A DNA stretch of 64,000 bases from DASSQJ01 sp963726295 (GTDB taxonomy: Bacteria > Actinomycetota > Actinomycetes > Actinomycetales > Dermatophilaceae). Made by a program: the position numbers and the translations under genes. Where the stretch lies: assembly GCA_963726295.1 (NCBI GenBank), contig CAVSBW010000001.1:558001-622000 (forward strand), written 5' to 3'. Shown here in pieces: positions 57,600 through 64,000 of the stretch. The notes beneath the pieces are model-generated. The model was not told the origin of the DNA. It did not search any database and was given only the letters and a program-made list of their open reading frames with translations. Positions within the stretch are counted from its first letter, which is position 1. Each line of letters begins with the position of its first letter.

Positions 57600-58173
57600 C
57601 GGAGTCGACCCGGTCCGGCATGGTGTGCCGGAGCAGGTGCACGGTTCGGGCACCGGCCGGCGCCGCACCCGGCTCGTCCTTGCGCCGGACGTACGGGGCC
57701 AGGAGGTCCTCGATCGCGGACTCCAGGGCCCGCGCCTCGTCGGCCGTCACGAGTATCCGGGTGCTGGCGCGGCCCGCGACGGCACGCCACTGCGGGGACA
57801 GGTGGGGCTCCACGTCCCGGCGCCAGTCGCCGACGACGTCACCCTCGGCCTCCTCGATGACGCCCGCGAGCACCCGTGCCGCCTCTAGGTCACCGGTCGC
57901 TCCACCGTCGTACCGGAAACCCCGGCCTGACGCCTCCCACCAGCGCTCGCGGCCGCTGCCCTGCTGCTGGGCGTCCCGGACCAGTCCGTGGTCCGCCAGA
58001 TGTCGCAGGTGCCAGCTCGTGACCGACGGCGTCGCCCCCACGGCGGGGGAGAGGCGGGTCGCGGTGCTCGGTCCGTGGCGCTGCAGCTCGCCGAGGATGC
58101 GGACGCGCACCGGGTGCGCGAGCGCCCGCATGCTGTGGGCGTCGAGCTCGATGTCGCCATAGGGGTTCGTCAT
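57592..58173 (-). CDS. ArsR-family winged-helix regulator
   Basis: A 193-residue regulator. N-terminal winged helix: DAHSMRALAHPVRVRILGELQRHGPSTATRLSPAVG, SVTSWHLRHLADHGLV, in the ArsR fold. The C-terminal half (VIEEAEGDVVGDWRRDVEPHLSPQW, ILVTADEARALESAIEDLLAPY) is a helix pair of the kind used for dimerisation in actinobacterial ArsR proteins next to MFS genes. No metal-binding cysteines. ATG 58173 follows GGAGGG. The operator at 58191-58220 suggests autoregulation and repression of the MFS gene. Confidence 0.88.
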   Translation of the reverse strand: MTNPYGDIELDAHSMRALAHPVRVRILGELQRHGPSTATRLSPAVGATPSVTSWHLRHLADHGLVRDAQQQGSGRERWWEASGRGFRYDGGATGDLEAARVLAGVIEEAEGDVVGDWRRDVEPHLSPQWRAVAGRASTRILVTADEARALESAIEDLLAPYVRRKDEPGAAPAGARTVHLLRHTMPDRVDSDD

Positions 58174-58190
58174 GGTGGCCCTCCTCAATC

Positions 58191-58220
58191 TGAGAGGACT
58201 CTATCGAGAGAGTTCTCTCA
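58191..58220. promoter_or_regulatory. Palindromic operator for the ArsR-MFS pair
   Basis: Thirty bases: TGAGAGGACTCTATC followed by GAGAGAGTTCTCTCA, matching as inverted repeat in 13 of 15 positions. It is 17 bases before the regulator ATG, between the regulator and the divergent amidohydrolase, and could control both. Confidence 0.7.
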
Positions 58221-58252
58221 TATCAACAGGGCCGCGATGGCCGCATGGTCGC

Positions 58253-58258
58253 TAGGGT
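58253..58258 (+). promoter_or_regulatory. -10 element of the amidohydrolase gene
   Basis: TAGGGT lies six bases before the ATG at 58265, with no ribosome binding site. Confidence 0.45.
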
Positions 58259-58264
58259 CGGGCC

Positions 58265-59350
58265 ATGGCACAGGTGATGCACCTCACCGGACCCGTCCTC
58301 GTCGGCCCCGACGAGGTGCGCGACGAGGCGTGGGTGCTGGACGGGCGGATCACCTACGAGCGTCCCGGCAGCGGCCACGACACCACCGACGTCGACGGCT
58401 GGGTCGTGCCCGGCCTGGTCGACGCGCACTGCCACATCGGCCTCGGCCCGCACGGCGAAGTGCCGGCGGAGGAGGCCGAGCGGCAGGCGCTCACCGACCG
58501 TGAGAACGGCACCCTGCTCATCCGCGACGCCGGGTCGCCGGCCGACACCCGCTGGGTCGACGACCGCGAGGACCTGCCGCGGCTCGTCCGGGCCGGGCGT
58601 CACATCGCCCGCACGAGGCGCTACATCCGCAACTTCGCCTGGGAGGTCGAGCCCGACCAGCTGGTCGAGCAGGTGCGCATCGAGGCGCGGGCGGGGGACG
58701 GGTGGGTCAAGCTCGTCGGCGACTGGATCGACCGCGAGGTCGGCGACCTCACGCCGTGCTGGCCGCGCGACGTGGTCGTCGCGGCGGTGGCCGCAGCCCA
58801 CGAGGAGGGGGTCCGCGTCACGGCCCACTGCTTCGGGGAGGAGTCGCTGCGCGACTTCGCCGCCGCCGGCACCGACTGCATCGAGCACGCCTGCGGGTTG
58901 CAGGACGACACCGTCGCCGCCTTCGCCGAGCAGGGGATCGCCGTCGTCCCCACACTGGTCAACATCGACACCTTCACCTCGATCGCCGAGGCGGCCCGCG
59001 AGAAGTTCCCCGACTACCACCGGCACATGCTCGACCTCCACGCCCGGCGCTACGACACCATCCGTACCGCCCACGAGGCCGGCATCGCGGTGTACGTCGG
59101 CACCGACGCCGGAGGTGCGCTGGCCCACGGCCTCGCAGCCCAGGAGGTCGAACGGCTCACCCGCTGCGGCTTCAGCCCGGTGGAGGCCCTCGACGCGGGC
59201 ACCTGGGCAGCGCGCACGTGGCTGGGGCGCCCGGCTCTCGAGGAGGGGGCGGGCGCGGACCTGCTCGCGCTTCCCGACGACCCGCGGTTGGACGTCGGGG
59301 TGCTGCGTGCACCCCGCGCGGTCATCCTGCGCGGTCGCGTCGTGAGCTGA
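58265..59350 (+). CDS. Amidohydrolase family protein
   Basis: A 361-residue metal-dependent hydrolase with a TIM barrel. The metal site has VVPGLVDAHCHIG (His55, His57), a lysine in GDGWVKLVGDW that may be carboxylated, VTAHCFGEES, DCIEHACGLQ and the Asp of VGTDAGGAL. It resembles imidazolonepropionase-like and prolidase-like members of the superfamily. Substrate unknown. The last 29 bases overlap the convergent permease gene. Confidence 0.88.
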   Translation: MAQVMHLTGPVLVGPDEVRDEAWVLDGRITYERPGSGHDTTDVDGWVVPGLVDAHCHIGLGPHGEVPAEEAERQALTDRENGTLLIRDAGSPADTRWVDDREDLPRLVRAGRHIARTRRYIRNFAWEVEPDQLVEQVRIEARAGDGWVKLVGDWIDREVGDLTPCWPRDVVVAAVAAAHEEGVRVTAHCFGEESLRDFAAAGTDCIEHACGLQDDTVAAFAEQGIAVVPTLVNIDTFTSIAEAAREKFPDYHRHMLDLHARRYDTIRTAHEAGIAVYVGTDAGGALAHGLAAQEVERLTRCGFSPVEALDAGTWAARTWLGRPALEEGAGADLLALPDDPRLDVGVLRAPRAVILRGRVVS

Positions 59351-60257
59351 CCCGTTTGGCCCCGAGACGGTCGAAGGCCGGCCGACCGTGCGCCCGCCGC
59401 ACCGCCGCCCAGGCCAGCGGGCCGAGCAGCACCGCGGCGATGCCGGCTACCCCGACCCACGTCGGGGGCACGGTGAGCATGGCCAGTCCGGTGAGGAGCA
59501 GGACGATGGCGATGCCGCGGCGGGTCACCGACACGGACACGACCCCGGACAGTCGCGAGCCGAGGAAGGTGCCGGGAGTGCCCCCGAGGACGAGGGGGAC
59601 GAGCACGTCGAGGTCGACACCCTGGACGAGCACGTGGCCCACCGCGGCGGCGATGACGAGCGGGACGGCCTGGACCAGGTCGGTGCCGACGAGGCGGCGG
59701 CTGGTCAGCGCGGGGTACAGCAGGATGAGACAGACCATGATGAGCGAGCCCGAGCCGACGCTCGTGACGCCGACGAGCAGCCCGCCCACCATCCCGAGGA
59801 GCACGGTCGCCACCGGACGCAGGCGGAGCTCGCCCGAGGACGAGCTCGGGCCCCGCCGCAGGTCGAGGTAGATCCGCAGCACGTAGGTGACGGTGGTGAG
59901 GACGAGGGTGATCCCGATCGCCGTCTTGACGAGGCGCTGCTGCTCGGGCCCGGCGCCGAGCGCGTCGACCAGCCAACCTCCGGCGAAGGCGGTGGGTACC
60001 GAGCCGACGACGAGCAGCGCCGCAAGCCGCAGATGGGGGGAGCCCCGCCGCCAGTGGACGGCGGCTCCCACCGACTTGTTGACCGCCGCGGCGACGAGGT
60101 CGTTGGCGACGGCGGCAGTGGGGGGCACACCCAGGAAGATCAGCGCGGGTGTCATCAGCGCGCCGCCGCCCATCCCGGTCAGGCCCACGACCACACCGAC
60201 GGCGGCGCTGACGAGCAGCAGCGCGGTGGTGTCCGCCGTGAGCATGGGGGACATCAT
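59322..60257 (-). CDS. TauE/SafE family sulfite/organosulfonate-type permease
   Basis: A 311-residue membrane protein with about eight hydrophobic helices in two repeats. Each repeat begins with the family signature: VVVGLTGMGGGALMTPALIFLGVPPTAAVANDL in the first and GVTSVGSGSLIMVCLILLYP in the second. Exports or imports sulfur oxyanions or organosulfur compounds in known members; the direction here is unknown. Two adjacent ATGs at 60257 and 60254 precede another at 60245; the true start is uncertain. Convergent with the amidohydrolase gene. Confidence 0.85.
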   Translation of the reverse strand: MMSPMLTADTTALLLVSAAVGVVVGLTGMGGGALMTPALIFLGVPPTAAVANDLVAAAVNKSVGAAVHWRRGSPHLRLAALLVVGSVPTAFAGGWLVDALGAGPEQQRLVKTAIGITLVLTTVTYVLRIYLDLRRGPSSSSGELRLRPVATVLLGMVGGLLVGVTSVGSGSLIMVCLILLYPALTSRRLVGTDLVQAVPLVIAAAVGHVLVQGVDLDVLVPLVLGGTPGTFLGSRLSGVVSVSVTRRGIAIVLLLTGLAMLTVPPTWVGVAGIAAVLLGPLAWAAVRRAHGRPAFDRLGAKRVSSRRDRAG

Positions 60258-60350
60258 GCATGACCCGTGGTTATGCGCCCGACAAGCGTGCGTTATGTCT
60301 TGACCCGCGGATGACGGCTGCCTTGGCCGCGATTCGGTGGGCTGGCCCCG

Positions 60351-60364
60351 CTCTGGCAGAATGG
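60351..60364 (+). promoter_or_regulatory. Promoter block of the rpsP operon
   Basis: CTCTGGCAGAATGG contains the likely -10 CAGAAT. The same CTCTGGCAGAnTGG block recurs at 63944. The leader to the rpsP GTG would be about 130 bases, longer than for most genes here. Confidence 0.55.
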
Positions 60365-60494
60365 CCCGCTGTACCCGTCCGGGCCCGCCCTCTCCTGCGG
60401 CACCGGACCGGACGCCTACACACCGAGTGTCGGCTCCCCGCACGCAACCTGGTGCGGTCTCGCCGCGCTCACAACCGAAAGTGAGACCACGACC

Positions 60495-61016
60495 GTGGCC
60501 GTCAAGATTCGCCTCAAGCGGATGGGCAAGATCCGCACCGCCATCTACCGCGTCGTCGTCATGGACTCCCGCACCAAGCGGGACGGACGGGCGATCGAGG
60601 AGATCGGCAAGTACGACCCGACGCAGGAGCCGTCGCTCATCGACATCGACATGGACCGCGCGTCGTACTGGCTGGGCCAGGGCGCGCAGCCCACCGAGGC
60701 CGTCGCCGCGCTCCTCAAGCACTACGAGGACGGCACCTTGAAGGTCGCCGAGCCCAAGACGCCGAAGAAGGACCTCTACGAGGCCGCCCTCGCCGCCGCG
60801 GGTGCGACCTCCGACGACTCCACCGGTGCCACCACGCCGAGGAAGCGCACCGCCAAGAAGGCGGAGGCGCCGAAGGCTGAGGAGCCCAAGGCGGAGGAGC
60901 CCAAGGCGGAGGAGGCCCCCGCCGCCGAGACGACGGCCGAGGAGCCGGTCGCCGCCGACACCGACGCCGGTGAGGCCGCCGCCGAGTCCACCGACGCCGA
61001 CGCGGACAAGGCCTGA
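60495..61016 (+). CDS. rpsP: 30S ribosomal protein S16 with acidic tail
   Basis: A 173-residue S16. The core (about residues 1-95) has VKIRLKRMGKIRTAIYRVVVMDSRTKRDGR and IEEIGKYDP. It is followed by an 80-residue alanine/glutamate/lysine-rich tail with a PKAEE repeat (three in a row), far longer than the 80-90-residue E. coli protein and typical of some actinobacteria. Likely disordered. GTG 60495. First gene of rpsP-khpA-rimM-trmD. Confidence 0.95.
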   Translation: MAVKIRLKRMGKIRTAIYRVVVMDSRTKRDGRAIEEIGKYDPTQEPSLIDIDMDRASYWLGQGAQPTEAVAALLKHYEDGTLKVAEPKTPKKDLYEAALAAAGATSDDSTGATTPRKRTAKKAEAPKAEEPKAEEPKAEEAPAAETTAEEPVAADTDAGEAAAESTDADADKA

Positions 61017-61018
61017 CG

Positions 61019-61261
61019 ATGCTCGAGGAGGCCCTCGAGCACCTGGTGACCGGCATCGTCGACCACAAGGACGAGGTGCAGGTCCGCCGGCGTGAGCTGC
61101 GGCGCGGTGAGCTCCTCGAGGTGCGCGTGCACCCGGAGGACCTCGGCCGCGTCATCGGCCGGTCGGGCCGCACCGCCAGCGCGCTGCGCACCGTCATGGG
61201 CGCGCTCGCCGGTGGGCGCCCGGTCCGCATCGACATCGTCGACACCGACCGGGTCCGCTGA
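61019..61261 (+). CDS. khpA: KH-domain RNA-binding protein (KhpA)
   Basis: An 80-residue single KH-domain protein. The RNA-binding loop VIGRSGRTASALR (GxxG) follows VRVHPEDLGR. KhpA homologues between rpsP and rimM bind RNA and affect cell size and ribosome assembly. ATG 61019 is three bases after the rpsP stop. Confidence 0.92.
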   Translation: MLEEALEHLVTGIVDHKDEVQVRRRELRRGELLEVRVHPEDLGRVIGRSGRTASALRTVMGALAGGRPVRIDIVDTDRVR

Positions 61262-61340
61262 CCCGCGTCCCCCACGGCGGGGCGTGCCGGGAGGAGACTC
61301 CCCGGTGCGCCCCGCCGTCGTCGTCCCAGAGGAGGAGACC

Positions 61341-61877
61341 GTGAGCGACACAGTCGTCGTCGCCCGCGTCGGCAAGCCGCACGGCCTGCGCGGCGAGGTG
61401 ACCGTGCGCCTGCACACCGACGAGCCCGAGCGCCGCCTCCAGGTGGGTGCGGTGCTGGCCACCGAGGCCGAGCCCGGGACCGGCGTGCCGCACGAGCTGA
61501 CCATCCGGTCGACGCGGGTGCACCGGGGCATCTGGCTCATCGGCTTCGAGGAGGTGCCCGACCGCACCGGTGCCGAGGGCCTGCGGGGCGCGCGCCTGGT
61601 CATCGACGCCGAGGAGGTCACCCCGCCCGAGGACGAGGAGGACGTCTTCACCGAGTCCGAGCTCCTCGGTCTGCCGGTGCTCGACCCGTCCGGCACGCCA
61701 CTGGGGGAGGTCGCCGGTCTGGAGCTCGGCGCGGCCCAGGACCGGCTCGTCGTCCGCCTGACCGACGGCCGCGAGGGTCGGGTCCCGTTCGTGGCCGCGC
61801 TCGTGCCGGAGGTCGACGTCGCTGCCCGCCGCGTGGTCGTTGACGCTCCGGCAGGCCTGTTCGACCTCGGGGGGTGA
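61341..61877 (+). CDS. rimM: 16S rRNA processing protein RimM
   Basis: A 178-residue ribosome maturation factor for the 30S head. N-terminal domain VARVGKPHGLRGEVTVRLHTDEPERRL and C-terminal PRC-barrel LLGLPVLDPSGTPLGEVAGLEL, VPFVAALVPEVD. GTG 61341 follows GAGGAGGAGACC. Located between khpA and trmD as usual. Confidence 0.95.
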   Translation: MSDTVVVARVGKPHGLRGEVTVRLHTDEPERRLQVGAVLATEAEPGTGVPHELTIRSTRVHRGIWLIGFEEVPDRTGAEGLRGARLVIDAEEVTPPEDEEDVFTESELLGLPVLDPSGTPLGEVAGLELGAAQDRLVVRLTDGREGRVPFVAALVPEVDVAARRVVVDAPAGLFDLGG

Positions 61878-61881
61878 CCCG

Positions 61882-63099
61882 GTGCGCGTCGACGTCGTCA
61901 CGATCTTCCCGGAGTACCTCGCCCCGCTGGACCTGTCGCTCATCGGCAGGGCGCGCCGCGATTGGGTCCTCGACCTCCACGTGCACGACCTGCGCGAGTT
62001 CGCCCACGACCGCCACCGCACGGTCGACGACGCCCCGTTCGGCGGCGGCGCCGGCATGGTGATGACACCGCAGCCGTGGGCCGAGGCCCTCGACCACGTG
62101 GTGGCGACCGGCCGAGATGACGGCACCCGCGTGCCGCACCTGCTGGTGCCCGGTCCGGGTGGGGTGCCCTTCACGCAGGCCATGGCCCGGCGGCTCGCCG
62201 AGGAGCCGTGGCTCGCATTCGCGTGCGGACGCTACGAGGGCATCGACGAGCGGGTCTACGAGCACGCCGCCGAGCGGATGCCGGTGACGGTGGTCTCGCT
62301 CGGCGACTACGTGCTGAACGGTGGAGAGGTGGCGGTGCTGGCCGTCATCGAGGCGGTGGCGCGGCTGCTCCCGGGCGTCGTGGGCAACGCCGAGTCACTC
62401 GTCGAGGAGTCGCACGAGGGCGGCCTGCTCGAGTACCCCGTCTACACGCGGCCGGCATCGTGGAACGACGACGGCACCGTGCGCGACGTCCCCCCGGTGC
62501 TGCTCGGCGGCGACCACGGCGCGGTCGCCCGCTGGCGGCACGAGCAACGGCTGGCACGCACCGCGGCCCGCCGCCCCGATCTGCTCGCGTCCGCGGCCGC
62601 GACGTCCTCGCTGGCCGACCTCGACGTGCGGGTCGCCACGCCCGCGGACGCCCCCGAGCTCCTCGTGCTCCAGCGGGCCTGCTGGATGCAGGAGGGGCGG
62701 GTCTCGGGGTCGTGGCACATCCCGCCGCTCGAGGAGTCGCTGGACGACGTCGTGGCCGGGCTCCGGGAGTGGACGACGTGGGTGGCCCGGGTGCCGTCCG
62801 CGGGCGACGTGCCGGGTCGCCTGGTCGCCTCCGCCCGGGGGCGAGTCCGTCCGGGTGACCCGACGGTGTGGGAGACCGGGCGGCTCATGGTCGCCGCCGA
62901 CCTGCAGGGCCGTGGGCTCGGGCGGGCCCTGCTCGAGCACGCCGAGTCCGCGGCACCGGCATCTGTCCTGACCTACTGGATCAACACCGGAAGGGTGAGC
63001 GAGGGCAACCAGCGCCGGTACCGGCGCGCCGGGTACCGCGTCGTGCCCGGCGAGGGCACATACCCGGGCACGGTCGACCTCACCAAGCGCCGCCGCTGA
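61882..63099 (+). CDS. trmD: tRNA (guanine37-N1)-methyltransferase TrmD fused to a GNAT domain
   Basis: TrmD methylates G37 next to the anticodon. The first ~240 residues are a full TrmD: VDVVTIFPEYLAPLDLSLIG at the start, FGGGAGMVMTP, CGRYEGIDERV, the trefoil-knot SAM loop SLGDYVLNGGE (from about 139) and LLEYPVYTRPASW. Residues about 250-405 form a complete GNAT acetyltransferase: DVRVATPADAPELLVLQRACW, the acetyl-CoA loop LMVAADLQGRGLGRALLEHAE (about 335-355), and a NQRRYRRAGYRVV terminus. Both domains are in one frame with no stop between. GTG 61882 follows the rimM stop by four bases. Acceptor of the GNAT part is unknown. Confidence 0.94.
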   Translation: MRVDVVTIFPEYLAPLDLSLIGRARRDWVLDLHVHDLREFAHDRHRTVDDAPFGGGAGMVMTPQPWAEALDHVVATGRDDGTRVPHLLVPGPGGVPFTQAMARRLAEEPWLAFACGRYEGIDERVYEHAAERMPVTVVSLGDYVLNGGEVAVLAVIEAVARLLPGVVGNAESLVEESHEGGLLEYPVYTRPASWNDDGTVRDVPPVLLGGDHGAVARWRHEQRLARTAARRPDLLASAAATSSLADLDVRVATPADAPELLVLQRACWMQEGRVSGSWHIPPLEESLDDVVAGLREWTTWVARVPSAGDVPGRLVASARGRVRPGDPTVWETGRLMVAADLQGRGLGRALLEHAESAAPASVLTYWINTGRVSEGNQRRYRRAGYRVVPGEGTYPGTVDLTKRRR

Positions 63100-63137
63100 G
63101 CCGCCCCGCCCCGGGAGACACGGACGGTCGAGGCGGG

Positions 63138-63896
63138 TCAGGGGCGCAGCGAGGCCTTCAGGTCATCCGGTAGCAGCAGCGCCCGGCCGATCAGCCGCTC
63201 GGCGACGACCGCGGTCGTCGTCTGCGCCGCCATGATGCCGACGAGCACGAGCACCTGGGCCGTGGCGGCCTGGGCCGGTGTGCCACCCCCGAGGAGGACA
63301 CCGATGAAGGCGCCCGGCAGGGTCACGACGCCGGCAGTGCGCACCTGGTCGAGTCCGGGGATCAGCGCCTCGGGGATGCGGCGGTGCACGATCTCGTCGA
63401 TGGCCTGGGCCCGGGTGAGCCCGAGCGACAGGGCGGCCTCGTACTGCGGGTGCTCCTCGCGCAGCGCGGCGAAGGCGCGGCGACCGGCGAGTGTGTGCCC
63501 GTTCATGGTGTTGCCGGCAAGGATGCCGACGACGGGGATCAGGGCCGCGCCGGTGGCGGGCACGGTGCCGGTGAGGAGGATGACCGCGACCACCGGCAGG
63601 AGGCCCGAGAGCATGGCGAGGGTCGCCCACGGCCACGCACCGGGGGCGCCGATGCGACGCACGGTGGTGACGACGGCGATGCTGAACATGACGCAGAGCA
63701 GACCCACCGACAGCCACAACGAGGAGATGACACTGGCGATGACCAGGGCCGCGATCCCGAGCTGGACCACGGCACGGAACGCCGCGAACCCCGTCGACCC
63801 CGGGGCCGGCAGCCGGCCCACGTGGTACATCACGAAGGTCAGCGCGAGGAGCAGGACCACGGCGATGGCGACGGGGAGCCCCGGGTCGATGGTCAC
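63138..63896 (-). CDS. FetB/UPF0014-type iron-export permease
   Basis: A 252-residue membrane protein with about six or seven helices: VAIAVVLLLALTFVMY, LGIAALVIASVISSLWLSVGLL, LIPVVGILAGNTMNG, ALSLGLTRAQAIDEIVHRRIPEALIPGLDQVRTAGVVTLPGAFIGVLLGGG. This matches the FetB/YbbM family (permease of the FetAB iron-efflux ABC system). The ATPase FetA is not in the window. GTG 63896 has TATCCT six bases upstream. Converges with trmD. Confidence 0.85.
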   Translation of the reverse strand: MTIDPGLPVAIAVVLLLALTFVMYHVGRLPAPGSTGFAAFRAVVQLGIAALVIASVISSLWLSVGLLCVMFSIAVVTTVRRIGAPGAWPWATLAMLSGLLPVVAVILLTGTVPATGAALIPVVGILAGNTMNGHTLAGRRAFAALREEHPQYEAALSLGLTRAQAIDEIVHRRIPEALIPGLDQVRTAGVVTLPGAFIGVLLGGGTPAQAATAQVLVLVGIMAAQTTTAVVAERLIGRALLLPDDLKASLRP

Positions 63897-63902
63897 CGCG
63901 GC

Positions 63903-63908
63903 AGGATA
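63903..63908 (-). promoter_or_regulatory. -10 element of the FetB-like gene
   Basis: TATCCT on the minus strand is six bases before the GTG at 63896, with no ribosome binding site. Confidence 0.45.
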
Positions 63909-63943
63909 GGCGGCGGCCGACGGATTTCTCGGTGTGCCCCTCC

Positions 63944-63957
63944 CTCTGGCAGACTGG
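63944..63957 (+). promoter_or_regulatory. Promoter block like that of rpsP, probably for rplS beyond the edge
   Basis: CTCTGGCAGACTGG repeats the rpsP promoter block in 13 of 14 positions. In most bacteria rplS (L19) follows trmD, so its promoter and leader are probably here and the gene starts past 64000. Confidence 0.5.
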
Positions 63958-64000
63958 GACGCTGCGTCACGTCGACGAACGGCCCCCGCCACAGGGGGAG

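Noticed and set aside
60257..60300. ATAAC direct repeats before the TauE gene as operator
   Set aside because: Two short partial copies (ATAACGCACG and ATAACCACGG) about 20 bases apart are too degenerate to claim.
1..64000. Integrated element, IS, tRNA, rRNA or origin
   Set aside because: I see no transposase, integrase, phage gene, attachment duplication, tRNA cloverleaf or rRNA segment. Small RNAs such as 4.5S RNA cannot be excluded by eye.

Overview
The window is a compact, very GC-rich bacterial chromosome segment of actinobacterial type. The actinobacterial reading rests on frequent GTG starts, an HU protein with a lysine/alanine tail, a four-cysteine L28, a CofC-type F420 enzyme, and a GlnR-like box before amtB-glnB-glnD. 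The backbone order (leuC-leuD-hupB-cofC-gpsA-ddl-thiL-rpmB-fakA-like-recG-rsmD-coaD ... yceD-rpmF-rnc-mutM ... smc ... ftsY ... amtB-glnB-glnD-ffh ... rpsP-khpA-rimM-trmD) is the one I know from actinobacteria such as Mycobacterium. Gene content points to Micrococcales, perhaps Intrasporangiaceae; that placement is inference.

Layout. 0-5.6 kb: end of leuC, leuD, hupB, cofC, a PlsC acyltransferase and gpsA. 5.6-9.3 kb is an accessory patch with a decayed SRPBCC gene, a 34-bp palindrome, a SnoaL-like protein, an isochorismatase-like hydrolase, a LURP-one-related protein and a Cys/Met-metabolism PLP enzyme. 9.3-18.9 kb holds ddl, a small minus-strand operon (Lrp-type ligand-binding protein, DUF3515 lipoprotein, VOC protein), thiL, rpmB, a FakA-like kinase, recG, rsmD, a hemerythrin-like protein and coaD. 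18.9-27.2 kb holds two large AT3-SGNH acyltransferases flanking yceD-rpmF-rnc-mutM, then a Tat/lipoprotein candidate, acylphosphatase and chorismate mutase.

27.5-35.7 kb is a complete ten-gene V/A-type ATPase operon (stalk, C, I, K, F, E, A, B, D plus a universal stress protein), tightly overlapped and closed by a hairpin. It lies just before smc, in a stretch that is otherwise housekeeping. 35.9-45 kb holds smc, a DUF998 membrane protein, an epimerase, signal peptidase I and a secreted sortilin-like beta-propeller. 45-55 kb holds an M13 peptidase, ftsY, a DCC protein, the nitrogen module amtB-glnB-glnD, and ffh. 55-60 kb is a second accessory patch: a wrecked methyltransferase, an alpha/beta hydrolase preceded by an eight-codon ORF, an ArsR-MFS pair with a palindromic operator, an amidohydrolase and a TauE/SafE permease. 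60.3 kb to the end is rpsP-khpA-rimM-trmD, where TrmD is fused to a GNAT domain, then a FetB-like permease and a promoter block like that of rpsP, probably for rplS beyond the edge.

A recurring theme is a TANNNT hexamer 6-8 bases before a start codon with no ribosome binding site, suggesting many leaderless mRNAs. I see no rRNA, tRNA, CRISPR array, insertion sequence or prophage.
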